A stretch of 64,000 bases of DNA from the NCBI GenBank assembly GCA_030765055.1, contig CM060958.1, positions 112,569,127 through 112,633,126 on the forward strand. The letters run 5' to 3'. This DNA comes from Mantis religiosa. Taxonomy: Eukaryota; Arthropoda; Insecta; Mantodea; Mantidae. The notes under the pieces were generated by a model. It was not told the DNA's origin. It saw only the letters and a list, made by a program, of their open reading frames with translations, and did no database searches. Shown here in pieces: positions 11,066 to 21,752 of this stretch (position 1 is the first letter of the stretch; each line of letters starts with the position of its first letter). Both the position numbers and the translations under genes were made by a program.

Positions 11066-12301
11066 CCTCTGTTCGTTGTCGCGTACCCAAGGTCGGAGTC
11101 AGCTGTAGCGTGCTCTACAGACGTCATTCTCTCATGTAAACAAACCTAATTCTTTGGTCTCGGCATAGCAAACTTATTAGGTTCAGTGTCTAAAGTTCTT
11201 GCCCTGCTTCTTACACAAAGAAAATAAATTCATATCTTGTTAAAAGCATACAGATATGTCAGCGTTGTGGAGATAAGACACTTTTAGATATTCCTATCTG
11301 TAGGCAAATTACAATGTGACAATTTCTAATTATAAAGATACACAAGAAGGCTGCTTTCAATTATGTAACATAAGAATATAAAATGCTTAAGAGGTTAAAA
11401 TGAAATAAAAAGGCATCTCTCATTGAAAGTACCTCAGTACGATGGAAACTATCGAAGAAAAACTAAAGTTCGTCGTGTTTAAGTTGAGACATGACCTACT
11501 TAGCCCTACCCCTCCCTGTGACAAGGAAGGGGTGAACAGTTTTCTAAACACTTTACCGCTGCTATCCGTGCTTATCTAATCTACGTCAGACGGCTACAGT
11601 GCTGGAACCAGTGCTTTATATTGACAGTGAAATATTGTACTAATGGAAATATGGTATCAAAACCGATATTGTACGAGGTAATTAAAAGAAACAAAGATAA
11701 GTTCAAACTGTGTACAATGGACTCCATAGTTAAATTAACTGGACATACTTTACCTCCGTGTCATTGTGATACTAACGCTACCAGGCTAATATGGACATAA
11801 ATCAATGAAGGAGGTAGAATAGATGTACTGGGGAAAAATCTCAAAAAATATATTTTATTTGGAAGTAATTTGAAAATCAATGAACAGAAATCACGTGTAT
11901 TTCTATACTTATTGTAGATAAGATGAGTAATAAATTTTGAGGGAAATGCTGAGGTAGGAGATTTATTGTTTCTCCGAAATTATTATAACTGTAGCTATCC
12001 CTTTAATGCCTTCAAGAGCAGTGCTTTAAAGACTACTGGAAGATTTCTAATGGACGGCATATCTATACAACCGACAAATGCCATCTCATGGTCGTATGCC
12101 GCAGGCAAGACCAAGGGTACATCAGTGGTATATACGTACATAGAAACGTTCATAGAAGTCTGTAATCAGATATTGACAGCAATGCATTTCCACAACGGCT
12201 ATTATTCATTTATTTATTTTTAATTTGTAGTATCTTACATTCTGTAAAGATTTATTGTACAAACTACAAGAGAAAGTCTACGAAACTCATTTTCACAACG
12301 A
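11066..12301. other. No recognised gene
   Basis: AT-rich. A 45-codon frame begins at 11442 (METIEEKLKF) without supporting signals. The block at 11922-11995 recurs in diverged form at 12652-12738. TTTATT motifs at 12208-12256 would be poly(A) signals for the minus-strand frame at 12302-12397. Confidence 0.4.
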
Positions 12302-12397
12302 TCAATGGGGTAACTGTTTAATTACTGCAGCTAGTAACACGACTAAACCTATTATAGCAATAATACACCAAACCCCATTTACACTGAAATAATCCAT
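12302..12397 (-). CDS. Candidate single-pass membrane micropeptide (31 codons)
   Basis: The minus-strand ATG at 12397-12395 sits in a good context (ACAACA before it, G after it). The peptide starts MDYFSVNGVW, continues with an uninterrupted hydrophobic stretch (residues 11-26, rich in Ile/Leu/Val/Ala) and ends KQLPH before TGA. This is the layout of a type of small transmembrane peptide. Ten bases upstream of the ATG lies GAGTTTCAG, a plausible 3' splice site (exon starting at 12406). AATAAA occurs at 12256-12251, about 46 bases after the stop, with more further on. I do not recognise the peptide. It could be a short terminal coding exon of a host gene or chance; no homology search was possible. 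Confidence 0.35.
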   Translation of the reverse strand: MDYFSVNGVWCIIAIIGLVVLLAAVIKQLPH

Positions 12398-13489
12398 TGT
12401 TGTAAACTGAAACTCAGTTCTCTTTTACAAGTAAAATTGCATTTACTTCTTTATCTTAAACACTTTAAATCCATATATGAAAGTAAATGTAGTTTACGAA
12501 ACGTAAAAAGTAAATAATAAAGAGTGGAAATTATTACTATTTTTACGACGTGTCCTATATCCCGGTCTTCGATGAACTTGCTGCCACCACCTTTGGTAGT
12601 GAACTAGGCGATTTTTTGTCAGGGTACCGTGTGAGAATAGACACCGGTGCTAAGTTGAGTAATAAATTTAATTTAGGGAAATGTTCAGCTGTTGGGAGGT
12701 AGGAGAATTATAGTTTCTTCGAAATTATAACAGTTAAATGGTACATGTTACCTCTAACGTATCAGGAGCACACTTCAAAGTATCTGTTTCCGTGATAATG
12801 AGAACTGTAAATCGATGTGTATATTAAAATGTTAAGCGAAAGATCCCTTGCGGTGATATTTAAATTTGTATAGCCTGAGCGCGGTCCTTAAGAACTCAAG
12901 ACTTCTAGTAATCGATCAAATTGAACACTTCTGTAAGATTGTAAACCACGAAGAAGAAACACGCATTTTGGAAATATATACTCTTCTGACCACTTTCACG
13001 TAACTCCTCCTATGTTCCTATATGTTGCCAAATTAATTGTTCTTATTAGCTTAAGAAACATAACTTACAATTGTTGGCTTTCTGAACTCTATGAGCATTC
13101 TAATTTTCAGAATTTTGTCTACGTAAGCATTTACACCTGTTACTTCTAAACGTGATGACTTCCAAGGATTTTACCGCCACATAATGGTATTACTGTCGAC
13201 TTTTTTCAGCATAAATATAATAGTCTTAACCACATTTCCTTACAAATTGCTTGTCTTTAACACGCAAGTTGGTACTGACTCTCTCATTTAAAGCTTTTAA
13301 ATTTCACAGATAATGAGTGTAATTCTCGTTTGTCAGATTATGCATTGACTTTTGCATATATATGTAAGTTATTTTTTGCAAATATTTACTTATCTCTCAG
13401 CAATGTCTTTATAACATAAAATATTTCGGTATCAAACGTGTAAATGATGTTTATTTGAAATTTCAGACCAATAAAAGCGTGTATCTCAA
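12398..13489. other. No recognised gene
   Basis: AT-rich. It includes the second member of the diverged repeat pair (12652-12738; first at 11922-11995), sharing GAGTAATAAATTT, GAGGTAGGAGA and TTTCTCCGAAATTAT-like words. Confidence 0.4.
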
Positions 13490-13690
13490 GCCCGCCTATG
13501 TAGAACAGATGATCATGTTCCAAAGGTCCCGAGTTTGTATCTCTGCCAGGATGAGCTATTTGGATATGCTTTTACGGTGTTTTGCCTTATTCTAAAGTAT
13601 GAAAATCGGATAACTAAGCTCTGCTAACCCTGAGCTCATTTGAGCATTATTTCACCCATTTCATTCATCGTCCGATATGAGGTAGAAAGG
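13490..13690 (+). mobile_element. SINE family A, decayed
   Basis: The head is GCCCGCCTATGTAGAACAG and the B box is changed (GAGTTTGTATCTC). The family A body is followed to CATTTGAGCATTATTTCACCC and CATCGTCCGATATGAGG. More diverged than the 10010 copy. Confidence 0.7.
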
Positions 13691-15606
13691 TACTTCACTT
13701 TGGGTTAAAATTCACTTTTTTATTTTGACATTTTATTTAATTTGATCCCTCTTGATTCCAAATATATAGTTACAAGTTCATTGTAGGAATATTTTATACC
13801 TAATATTAGTGGGTGTGAAGTTGTTGCCACATCCCTTTTCATAGACTTTCAGAAAATCGATCATAACTTCTGTAATACTGAACAAATATTTCTGAACTAA
13901 GCCTCGTATTGTAATGCATCATTCCTTCTTTCTGCTGGTACCACTATAACTCCAATGATGCTAGTTTTTCTTTTGTCTTTGGCTGTGCATGTGAACAGTT
14001 ACTTGTTTTGAATAATATTTTCTACTAGTTATTGGTGAATATATGATATGGGCAAGCCTAAAGCATTTTTAGAGGCAATGTCTTTACTAAAAACAGAACA
14101 GTAAATGCGGAAAATATAAATACAATAGACAATGAAACCAGATGTAATATTGAGGTTAGTAGGCCCAGTTCACACAATACATCTGCTAATCATTATAGTC
14201 ATATAGAGAAATTGATGAGCTGTGAGTCCTGAAAGCAGATAAAATGATTGAATAACTGGCCAAGAAGGCAAGAAAAAGGAAGAGGAACTTGAAAAGAACA
14301 AGTGAGAATACAGAGGGTCAAGACTATGCAGCAGGAATGTTCTGACTCATGTGAGAAGTCAGTAATCAATATATAAACTTTGAAGCTGTTTTTCTCAGTT
14401 TCACATTTTTTCAGGTTCCAGTACACTTTTTGTTTAAAAAAAAAACTATTCAACCAAAACATATGAATTTTTGTGTGTGTCACACAGACTAATAGAAATA
14501 ATAATAAGAAGGGATTTTCTCTGAGATCCATAACACTTGTTTAAAAAATAAAGTTACCTGAAATTTCAGTGTATTTAAAAAAACTAAAATATTATAACAA
14601 ACTATTAGTACACACTTTTCATCAAATAATAGATATTATTCAAGATGAAGGCCTTAAGAACATGCCTTAAATGTTTCATGGACATACCTATAATGATTCC
14701 TTAGTAATGTGTACTCAAAAATCATTGAAAAAGCATTGTGGAGATAGTACTTTCTTACCTTAACGCTGGAGGACCTGAATTAAATATAAAGAAGTACATC
14801 CAGTGAATATTTAACTCAGAAAATAACTTATATTTAACACAAATTAAATTCACTTAAAATGTTCACCCTATATGTAAATGGAAAAAAGAACCAAGAGCTT
14901 TGAAACAACTTCTACAGAGATGAAGGCAGGCAATAACCACTTTTAAAGTAGATAGATGAGACACCACATTCAGAAAGGAAGTAGACTTTATTTGCAATAC
15001 AATCATGCTTTAAATGTAAACGTAGTATTGGTTTTCATACAATTGACACCAAATAAAGCAACAAAGAGTGGCGTTTGTCACATCGTAATACCTCATTTAT
15101 AATAAAAGAAATTACAAAGTGAATTCAGCGCTCGAGATGAAAGGAAGTTCTCTGAGGTTGACTGCGTCGTTGAGACTGAAGCACGAACTTCACGACGCGG
15201 TAAATCGCTAAGTGATTGACGTACTACAATGCGAGAAAAGCTGTTCTTTATGTTATTTTCTCTATTATCAATTGTGCGTCTTTCGAGTCACAATAAAAGG
15301 TTTTCCTCTTTTGTAGAATATAAAGCGTCAACTTTAGTTACTGTTTTCCTGGTTGTAATTGTATTATTGTCGTGCAACAAACGCTACTAATAGGTTTAGC
15401 GTGTTCAATTTTGTCAAGAAAAATACCTGGTTTCCAGGTTGTACATAGCATTTGTTTATAACTTCTTATATATTATTTCATCGACTTTATATGACCCTAG
15501 TCTAACTTCATGTCCGGTGTTTGTTCCATAAATAATTTTGGTGTAAGCTAGGTTAGCCTTAAGGTATGTGAAGTAGTCGAAATAATTATTTTATAACAGG
15601 TATATA
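13691..15606. other. No recognised gene
   Basis: AT-rich, with no supported feature. CTTAACGCTGGAGGACC at about 14759 resembles a family A tail but has no head. The 110-codon minus frame at 14199-14531 has low-complexity composition and no recognisable motif. Confidence 0.35.
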
Positions 15607-15684
15607 CAGTGCGATCCATATAAACCTGAACCGTGTCAATAGGCTATAACTTTTGGACCAATAATAGGACACACGAGAATATAA

Positions 15685-16117
15685 TGTTTTCGCGAGCCCG
15701 TTTTCCCATTGCGAGGCCTGTGCACACAAAGGAACTATAGGCCGAAACAAATAAAATCAACATTCTAGTGGCATCTTGAATGATAGAGAACATTCGGTTT
15801 CTTGATTGTTACAGAAGAGTCTAGAATTATCAATGCAGAAATATATAAGAGATTGCGACACGCCAAAGAGGAGTGGTAAGCAGTCATAAACGGAGTTGTA
15901 ACGAGAGTTGTTGTAAACAGAGTGTAATCAGAACTGAGTATCGTACAACTGTGAACGCTATTTGTTTATGCTCAAACGACTTTGGAAGGTTGTAATTGTG
16001 TATTTTCTGTAATTCTGCTACTGTAAGGATTGTCCAGAGTGTATTTCTACGGAAATAAAAAAATATTTTTAATTTCTGCAAATTAGACTTTTAATTCTGG
16101 GAACACACAAAGTAACA
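15685..16117 (-). mobile_element. Solo LTR, copy 2, inside a DNA transposon
   Basis: Reads on the minus strand from TGTTACTTTGTGTG (16117) to CGCGAAAACA (15685), TG...CA, 433 bp. It follows the same order of landmarks as the other LTRs: GAATTAAAAG, TTATTTCCGTAGAAATA, CACAATTACAACCTTCC, TTTCGGC. The flanking four bases are ATAA and ATAC, an imperfect duplication. More diverged than the two LTRs in the satellite. Confidence 0.7.
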
Positions 16118-16154
16118 ATACATAATTGGGAGATTACATTACACTATTTACATC

Positions 16155-16487
16155 TCAGATAAAATGTTGAAAGTGTCCTCCACCAGCACCTATACATGTT
16201 TACACTCGTCTCACCATATTCTCTGAAGTTTTACAGAGAGTATCCTCGCCAGTGTTGCTTATTTCGGTTTGAATGGATTCCTTGAGAACATCAAAAGTCT
16301 GTGGCCTATTCTTGTACACTCTATTTTTAGATAGCTCCGTAAGAAAAAAATCCGGTGAGGTTAGGTCAGCGGATCAGGGGCGCCACAGACATTTTGAGAT
16401 TACTCTATTATCAAAGAAACTGGTTACAAATTTCATGGTGTCATTAGGTGTATGGCACGTTGCTCCATCTTGCTGAAAGTAATATTC
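16155..16487 (-). pseudogene. Tc1/mariner-like transposase C-terminal half
   Basis: The minus frame reads EYYFQQDGATCHTPNDT (second catalytic Asp in QQDGA). After one TGA it continues ADLTSPDFFL with the third acidic position, KNRVYKNRPQTFDVLKESIQ, and GAGGGHFQHFI at the end. The QQDGATCH plus DLT-PDFFLWG-like pair is typical of the insect Tc1/mariner-related transposases that carry a Mos1-type HTH. There are two stops and no N-terminal domain, so it is dead. Confidence 0.7.
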
Positions 16488-16508
16488 TCTCAATTCGATA
16501 TCATCCAT

Positions 16509-16811
16509 CTGCTCTAAAATGTCTTGAAGATACCCATATAAACTTCAGTGTCTACAGTAGTATTAAAGATGGTACATGTGTATATGGATCGCACTATATA
16601 AATACGTCTCTGCTCTAAAATGTCTTGAAGATACCCATATAAACTTCAGTGTCTACAGTAGTATTAAAGATGGTTCATGTTTATATGGATCGCACTATAT
16701 AAATACGTCTCTGCTCTAAAATGTCTTGAAGATACCCATATAAACTTCAGTGTCTACAGTAGTATTAAAGATGGTTCATGTTTATATGGATCGCACTATA
16801 TAAATACGTCT
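16509..16811 (+). repeat. Three tandem copies of a 101-bp unit
   Basis: Units start at 16509, 16610 and 16711 with CTGCTCTAAAATG and end AAATACGTCT. Units 2 and 3 are identical, and unit 1 differs at two positions. Each unit contains the right terminal repeat of the transposon plus about 11 bases of flanking DNA, so the triplication happened after the transposon inserted. Confidence 0.95.
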
Positions 16812-18025
16812 TTTTTGGCTGTAAGTCTATAAATAGATCAAATGAAGTTTTATTTGCAGACAACGTGTGACTATTACACACATAATTATTATATATTTTA
16901 TAGATATACTTAAAAAGAATTCCTTATTGTGTTCTATACACACTTATTCATTCATATTCGCAGTTCTGTCATTTCGTGAATTTGTGAATCACCAATGCTT
17001 GGGCACCTTAAATTACAATTAATCAAAGTTAGGTATTATTTAAAAGTGTACCAAATTATCACGACCTTCTGTACAAAGTGCTTCTTCAGTGTACTGCCCA
17101 CCTAATGTCTTTATTGTCTAGCAAGAGTAATAAGTGTTTCATTCAAACACCACGGAGATTTATATCTAAACAGGTAACAAAGAAAGAACTCAAATTATTT
17201 CTAAGTACTTATTATTCAATATCGATCAGAGATATCGATATTATGACGCAGGGACGAAGGCTCATACCGGACACTTTGAGAAATTGACGGCGATAAGTAG
17301 AAGTGGTAGCGCTCTAGCCTAATGCACAGTTAGAAGCGTTACCGAGAAAGAATCACAACATTCTGGGAGTTTACATTTATTGAGTTTCCAGAATATTCCA
17401 TAACATTCCGTGGGAAACACCAGCAGCTATATGTGTCAATGTTCGCGAGTGAGCGGACTAGTTATTGTTAGCTAACGATTGCGCGTAGGCTGCAACATTA
17501 AATGCGTTCTCCGAGTAAGACTGTGACGCCAATACGGTTATCGTACTCTCTTAGCGTTGCTAGGACCAGGGCTAGCGGGTGACAGAGATGAAAGATATAT
17601 CTGTCTCTGTCTCACCGAATCCACCTAGCAAGCATCACACAGATCCTGAGATGTCCAGTGATACAGGTGCTGACAGAGAAGTTCGCTTAATATTTCAGCA
17701 TGTGTGTGAGAACATACATAATGATTATCACATAATATGAACCTTAAAACCTTGAACTGGAGAACAGTTTGCTTACGTAGCTATCATTCATATGCACACA
17801 AAACAAAATGATTCAAATTAGATGCGTTCTACGAAATAAGTTGTTTGTTACATTGAATCAAAGTAGTGGCATTTCAACGATTTTTGAATATAGTTTCTAT
17901 TTGAACGATGCCAAACTTTTATACTGTCTGTAATGGACTTTAAACCAATTTTTGTTTGATTAACATACTTAATAAATACGGAAGATATGAACGTGTATTT
18001 ATGAAGCACATTTACCCCTTGAATC
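16812..18025. other. No recognised gene
   Basis: AT-rich to about 17290, then a more mixed stretch at 17300-17700 without a recognisable element. No frame supported. Confidence 0.4.
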
Positions 18026-18480
18026 TCATGTACTAATGTTATGCATTGTCCGTAGAAATTTTACTGTTGCAGCAACAATTTCGCTTCCTTCAAGTAGAAA
18101 CTTCTGACCATCATTGGCTCTGCTATATTTAAACCAAAGAGATTTAAGAATGTTATGCATAGAGGATAAAGAATTCGTATATTCTATTTTCCCCCACATT
18201 AAATTGGTTAGACTTTTGGCAGTTGGATATTCTCCTTCGTCATTTAAATCATAAATTCTTCTACGTGAAACACACTTTTGAAAATTTTCTAAGTCAGTAG
18301 CACCATTTTAGCTGCTCCATGTTTCCCTGCAGGTCCAAATAGTGAAACTTCTCCGAAATTGGTGAACTGTTTGCCTTCCTTAACAGTGTTCGTCACAGAA
18401 AGAGCATTCGCGTGACAGGCTTGTAACATTAATTCTCGACTCTGAGCAAAATTTGTACTTTCGAAAATGAGTTTAATTGA
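18026..18480 (-). pseudogene. IS630-like transposase N-terminal/linker fragment, third locus
   Basis: From about 18282 down, the minus frame reads RRRIYDLNDEGEYPTAKSL, then LSSMHNILKSLWFKYSRA and FLLEGSEIVAATVKFLR, ending at a stop (18028-18026). The pattern (RRIY...YPT..SL, SL..IL..LGFKY, ER/EG-EIVAAR-FLR) is what precedes the DETWVN block in this transposase family. The part above 18283 reads in another frame and contains AQSREL, similar to the SQAREF block. The catalytic core does not follow. This is a separate insertion from those at 193-1700. Confidence 0.5.
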
Positions 18481-19790
18481 CAGCTGTTTTAAAATAAATG
18501 CACATTAACAATAATATTTCTAGCCTGCGTATGTAAACTCTTACAGGTTGATCTGCAGTTACTATTAGGCTTACCAGTATTAGGTTTGCTAAGCGGTATA
18601 TTTACTAACTTTGAAAAGCACGTGTGCCCTCTTAAAGGATCACCACTTTATAAATGCAGGGTATAAAATGCAACTGGAGCAGAGCACGTGTGCGCTTTTC
18701 TTCACTGACAGTTAATAATTCCTTTCTTTCTACTCAGGCGTCTATCTTTCCATATCTCCGAAACCATATGTGCTACAAGCACGGGGTTCGGATAGTAATC
18801 CTCAGAAAAAATAGCTCTGAAATATGGGACAAACAAATTAATTCTGTAATTAGTATCTTTAGAGCGCGCAAAGAAGAAAGCAGTATGGTTCGGCAAAGCG
18901 AGCAAGTATGCGTTCTTAACTGTACAACGTTGCACGCACCACATTGGCTAGTAGCGACAGAACAACCACGCCTAGCCCCACCTCATGTTCATTCCTATTT
19001 TGTAGCTACCTTATTGTAGTTTTCAACTCTCCAACTACTGAATCATTCGAAAATTTCACTTTCCGCGTCTTTCATTACGCCCTTATGTCACGAAGAATAG
19101 CGAAGTGACAGGAAATGACAATGACAGTGAGATGTTAGTAAAGCGAAAGTTAACATCATCACCGCAATGAATGTATAATAACAGTTCGACGGTAGCTTAG
19201 AGGTAAAAAGGACTTGATTAGCTTAAAGGAAATGAAGTTGCATTTGACTAACTACATAAATAATAAAATGTATTATTTAAAGTAAAATCTTAATAGTATA
19301 AAAAATTATAAAGTAAAGAAACTTATTCTCACAGTAAATAGCCTCGAAGAGGCTTTGGTGTTTGTTAAATCCTTTTACTTCACAATAGGACATAACAGGA
19401 AAATAAAAATATTTTATCATATGGATCTGAATATAAAGCAATTAATAAACAGTATCTGGAAGTAAACATTCCAAAATTCACTGTTACTCCTAAACCACAA
19501 AAATTTGATACATTAATAGTTTTAAAGTGCTTATTGCTCTTACATATATACCTTATTGTAGATGAGAAAATAACTAATCCTAAAAGCTTGTTAATAAGTT
19601 CCCCTCAAGAGCCGACCATTTTGTTCAGTTGGTAAAAGGTGATCAAGGATTCCATGCACTTAACCCTTTAATTGGCAAGTTATTTAGCTACTTACGCCGT
19701 TCTTGCACTTGCTAAACCGGTTCTCATACGGCTTTCTACGGTGTCTGTTCGCAATCTATTTGAATAGCCATGGTCGTTAAAGCGAAATAC
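18481..19790. other. No recognised gene
   Basis: A 121-codon plus frame at 18654-19019 overlaps an 80-codon minus frame. Neither resembles a family I know. AT-rich thereafter. Confidence 0.35.
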
Positions 19791-19960
19791 AGTGTTGGGC
19801 TGACCACCCTTTCAAAGCCAACCGTCGTGGGTTCGAATCTAGGCAGCTGCAGTCAAATTTGCCTGTGGTAAAGGACGGAGAGAGCCCAAGTAAAATAATC
19901 GGTGTGATGGCAGATTTGGATGTTGACGGCGTACCATTTGATTGCAGTTGCTTGTATTTT
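19791..19960 (+). repeat. Possible SINE, tRNA-like head
   Basis: GTGGGTTCGAATCTAGG fits the Pol III B box, and GTGTTGGGCTGACCACC lies about 45 bases upstream where an A box would be. No second copy in the window confirms its ends. Confidence 0.4.
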
Positions 19961-20189
19961 GTACTTTTATACTAAAAGAACTACAATGAAATTGTAGAAA
20001 TAATGCAATATTTACAACTCAAACTTGTGACAAATGCCAGCAGAGTACTACAAAAAACTGCACTAACATTTTTTTGAAGTTGAATAAAGCGTAATGTTTC
20101 CCCAGGGAAACACCGCCAAATAAAGGTTTAAACCTTTGGATTACGACATGCAAAGTAATCGCGGAATATAAAACTGTATTTTAATAGAC

Positions 20190-20425
20190 AGAGTCAACAT
20201 TAAAAATTCAATGTCATGGCCGGGACATGAACCGCGGATCTCCTGGTTTCCGTCCAGTCGCTATAACCCATTGAACTACCATGGCCATTGTGCCAACATG
20301 ACATTAAATTCTCCATTTGACTCATATATTTCCCTGGTAAACCACTAGGGGTTCTCGTATTTGAGATACAGCGTTTGTGGCGACTTACTATCGTAATTAC
20401 TTGAGTCCCAGGCTTGACTTTTTAA
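20190..20425 (-). mobile_element. SINE family C, full copy of an inverted pair
   Basis: Minus-strand copy. The 3' tail is at 20190-20215 (AAAAATTCAATG), the B box complement GGGACATGAACCGCGG lies at about 20220, and the A-box region (AACCCATTGAACTACCATGG) at about 20266. The 5' part extends to TGAGTCCCAGGCTTGAC. It is paired head-to-head with the plus copy that follows. Confidence 0.8.
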
Positions 20426-20427
20426 CT

Positions 20428-20585
20428 CAATGGGTTAGAGCGACTGGACGAAAACCTGGAGACCCGTGGTTCAAATCCCGGATATGGCATTGAATTTTTC
20501 ATATTGACTCTATCAAAAACTATAGCGTACATAGGGCTAGTGTGAAGAAATTATTCATTTCCATCAAATAACTAAAATAATAATT
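20428..20585 (+). mobile_element. SINE family C, 5'-truncated partner
   Basis: Begins at the A-box region (AACTCAATGGGTTAGAGCG), with the perfect B box GGTTCAAATCC at about 20469. It runs through GGCATTGAATTTTTCA to the tail GCTAGTGTGAAGAAATT and TTTCCATCAA. Confidence 0.8.
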
Positions 20586-20599
20586 GTATTTTAACGTTT

Positions 20600-20870
20600 G
20601 CATTCCAGACTGCCCCCGTAGCATAGAGGTAGTGGGTCTATAAGTGAGACTCCTAGAAGGTATTGTTGAATTTTCGAGAACTATGAGGATTGACACAAAC
20701 TAAATGAATCACTGGAGAGTTCCTGCTTTTTCCTGAAATATATCTTCATCTACCTCCCCAAGAACCTTAGAAATGTTAATGTACCAGGACCAAATCTCTC
20801 AGCGAGGGAAAATTTCGGGAATCGAACCCAGGACTCTAGCTAAGGAGATTATTGGAATATGTGAATCGTA
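20600..20870. repeat. Two tRNA-like half-elements in opposite orientation
   Basis: CCCCCGTAGCATAGAGGTAG at about 20611 reads as a plus SINE head. GGGAATCGAACCCAGG at about 20818 reads as a minus-strand B box. The ends are unclear. Confidence 0.35.
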
Positions 20871-21234
20871 ATCAATCACGCTTTATTGTTAAATATAGAA
20901 GAATGGGATTCTCAGTTATTTTTAAAGGGAATTTATAAGTAGATATATTAAATTGTATTTATTACCTTTTAGTCATCATCATTTCTAAACCTGCAGTGTA
21001 CTTAAGACATCTGAAAAAAAATCTGTGTTGCACTTTGGCGAAATGTACTTTCGGAATTTCCCGAAGTGAATAACAGTTTGTTAGAAAGAAATGGGAACGG
21101 AAGTTAATTGACCAGTGTTATTTACGACACCGAGGAGAAAAGATTAACAGGTTAGTTAGAACAAAGGTGGACTCGGGACATTCCCCTGAGGTAGTTTAAT
21201 TTAAGGCCAGGTTTTGAATCGCGGGTTCAACTCA

Positions 21235-21285
21235 GGGAGGGAGGGAGGGAGAGAGAGAAAGACAGAAAGGGAGAGAGAGAAAACG
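21235..21285 (+). repeat. Purine-rich (GGGA/GAGA)n tract
   Basis: An imperfect GGGA and GA run, low complexity. Confidence 0.8.
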
Positions 21286-21752
21286 CAGGGTTTGAAAATC
21301 AAACACAAAGGGTTTAGCAACTGAGTACCGCTTCCTCAAATTTCCGATACAGCTTCATTTTACAACTAGTAGTTGTGGTGAAAACAATTTCATTCAACCC
21401 CTTATTGTTACGAACTCTCGGCTACGACAGTACACAGGTTGGAAATGAGAGAGAGTGTATATGTCTTTTGTAGATTTTGGAAAACCTTTTGATACAATAG
21501 TGAGAGAAGCATTATGGTGGAACTTACAAAAAGAAAGGAGTTAGTACGTAATTTATTATAGGGTTACAAAAAATTTATCAACGAGTAAAGTATGGAACTA
21601 GAGTAGAGAAAAGTGAGATAATGGAATTAGTGGAGCAGAAAATAGGATTAAGACAATGCTGTAAACTTTATCATTGATGATATAACTGATAGGGTTAAAA
21701 AAGTAATAATCATTGCCCACTTATTAGGCATAGTGTAATAGCAGGGTTACTA

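Larger units (their letters stand above)
15607..16798 (-). mobile_element. Tc1/mariner-like element with a solo LTR inside
   Basis: The ends are inverted: AGTGCGATCCATATAAAC at the left (from 15608) and its complement (GTTTATATGGATCGCACT) at the right (to 16797), each flanked by TA. The coding strand is minus. A solo LTR (15685-16117) sits near the left end. Removing it leaves about 760 bp, so the N-terminal half of the transposase is deleted. The right end lies in a tandem triplication (16509-16811). Confidence 0.75.

Noticed and set aside
12530..12660. Minus-strand coding piece (LTRYPDKKSPSS)
   Set aside because: Only about 30 codons, with superficial likeness to an ubiquitin-like protein; no second motif.
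18654..19019. 121-codon plus frame as a gene
   Set aside because: No recognised motif, overlapped by a minus-strand frame of similar quality, composition typical of chance.
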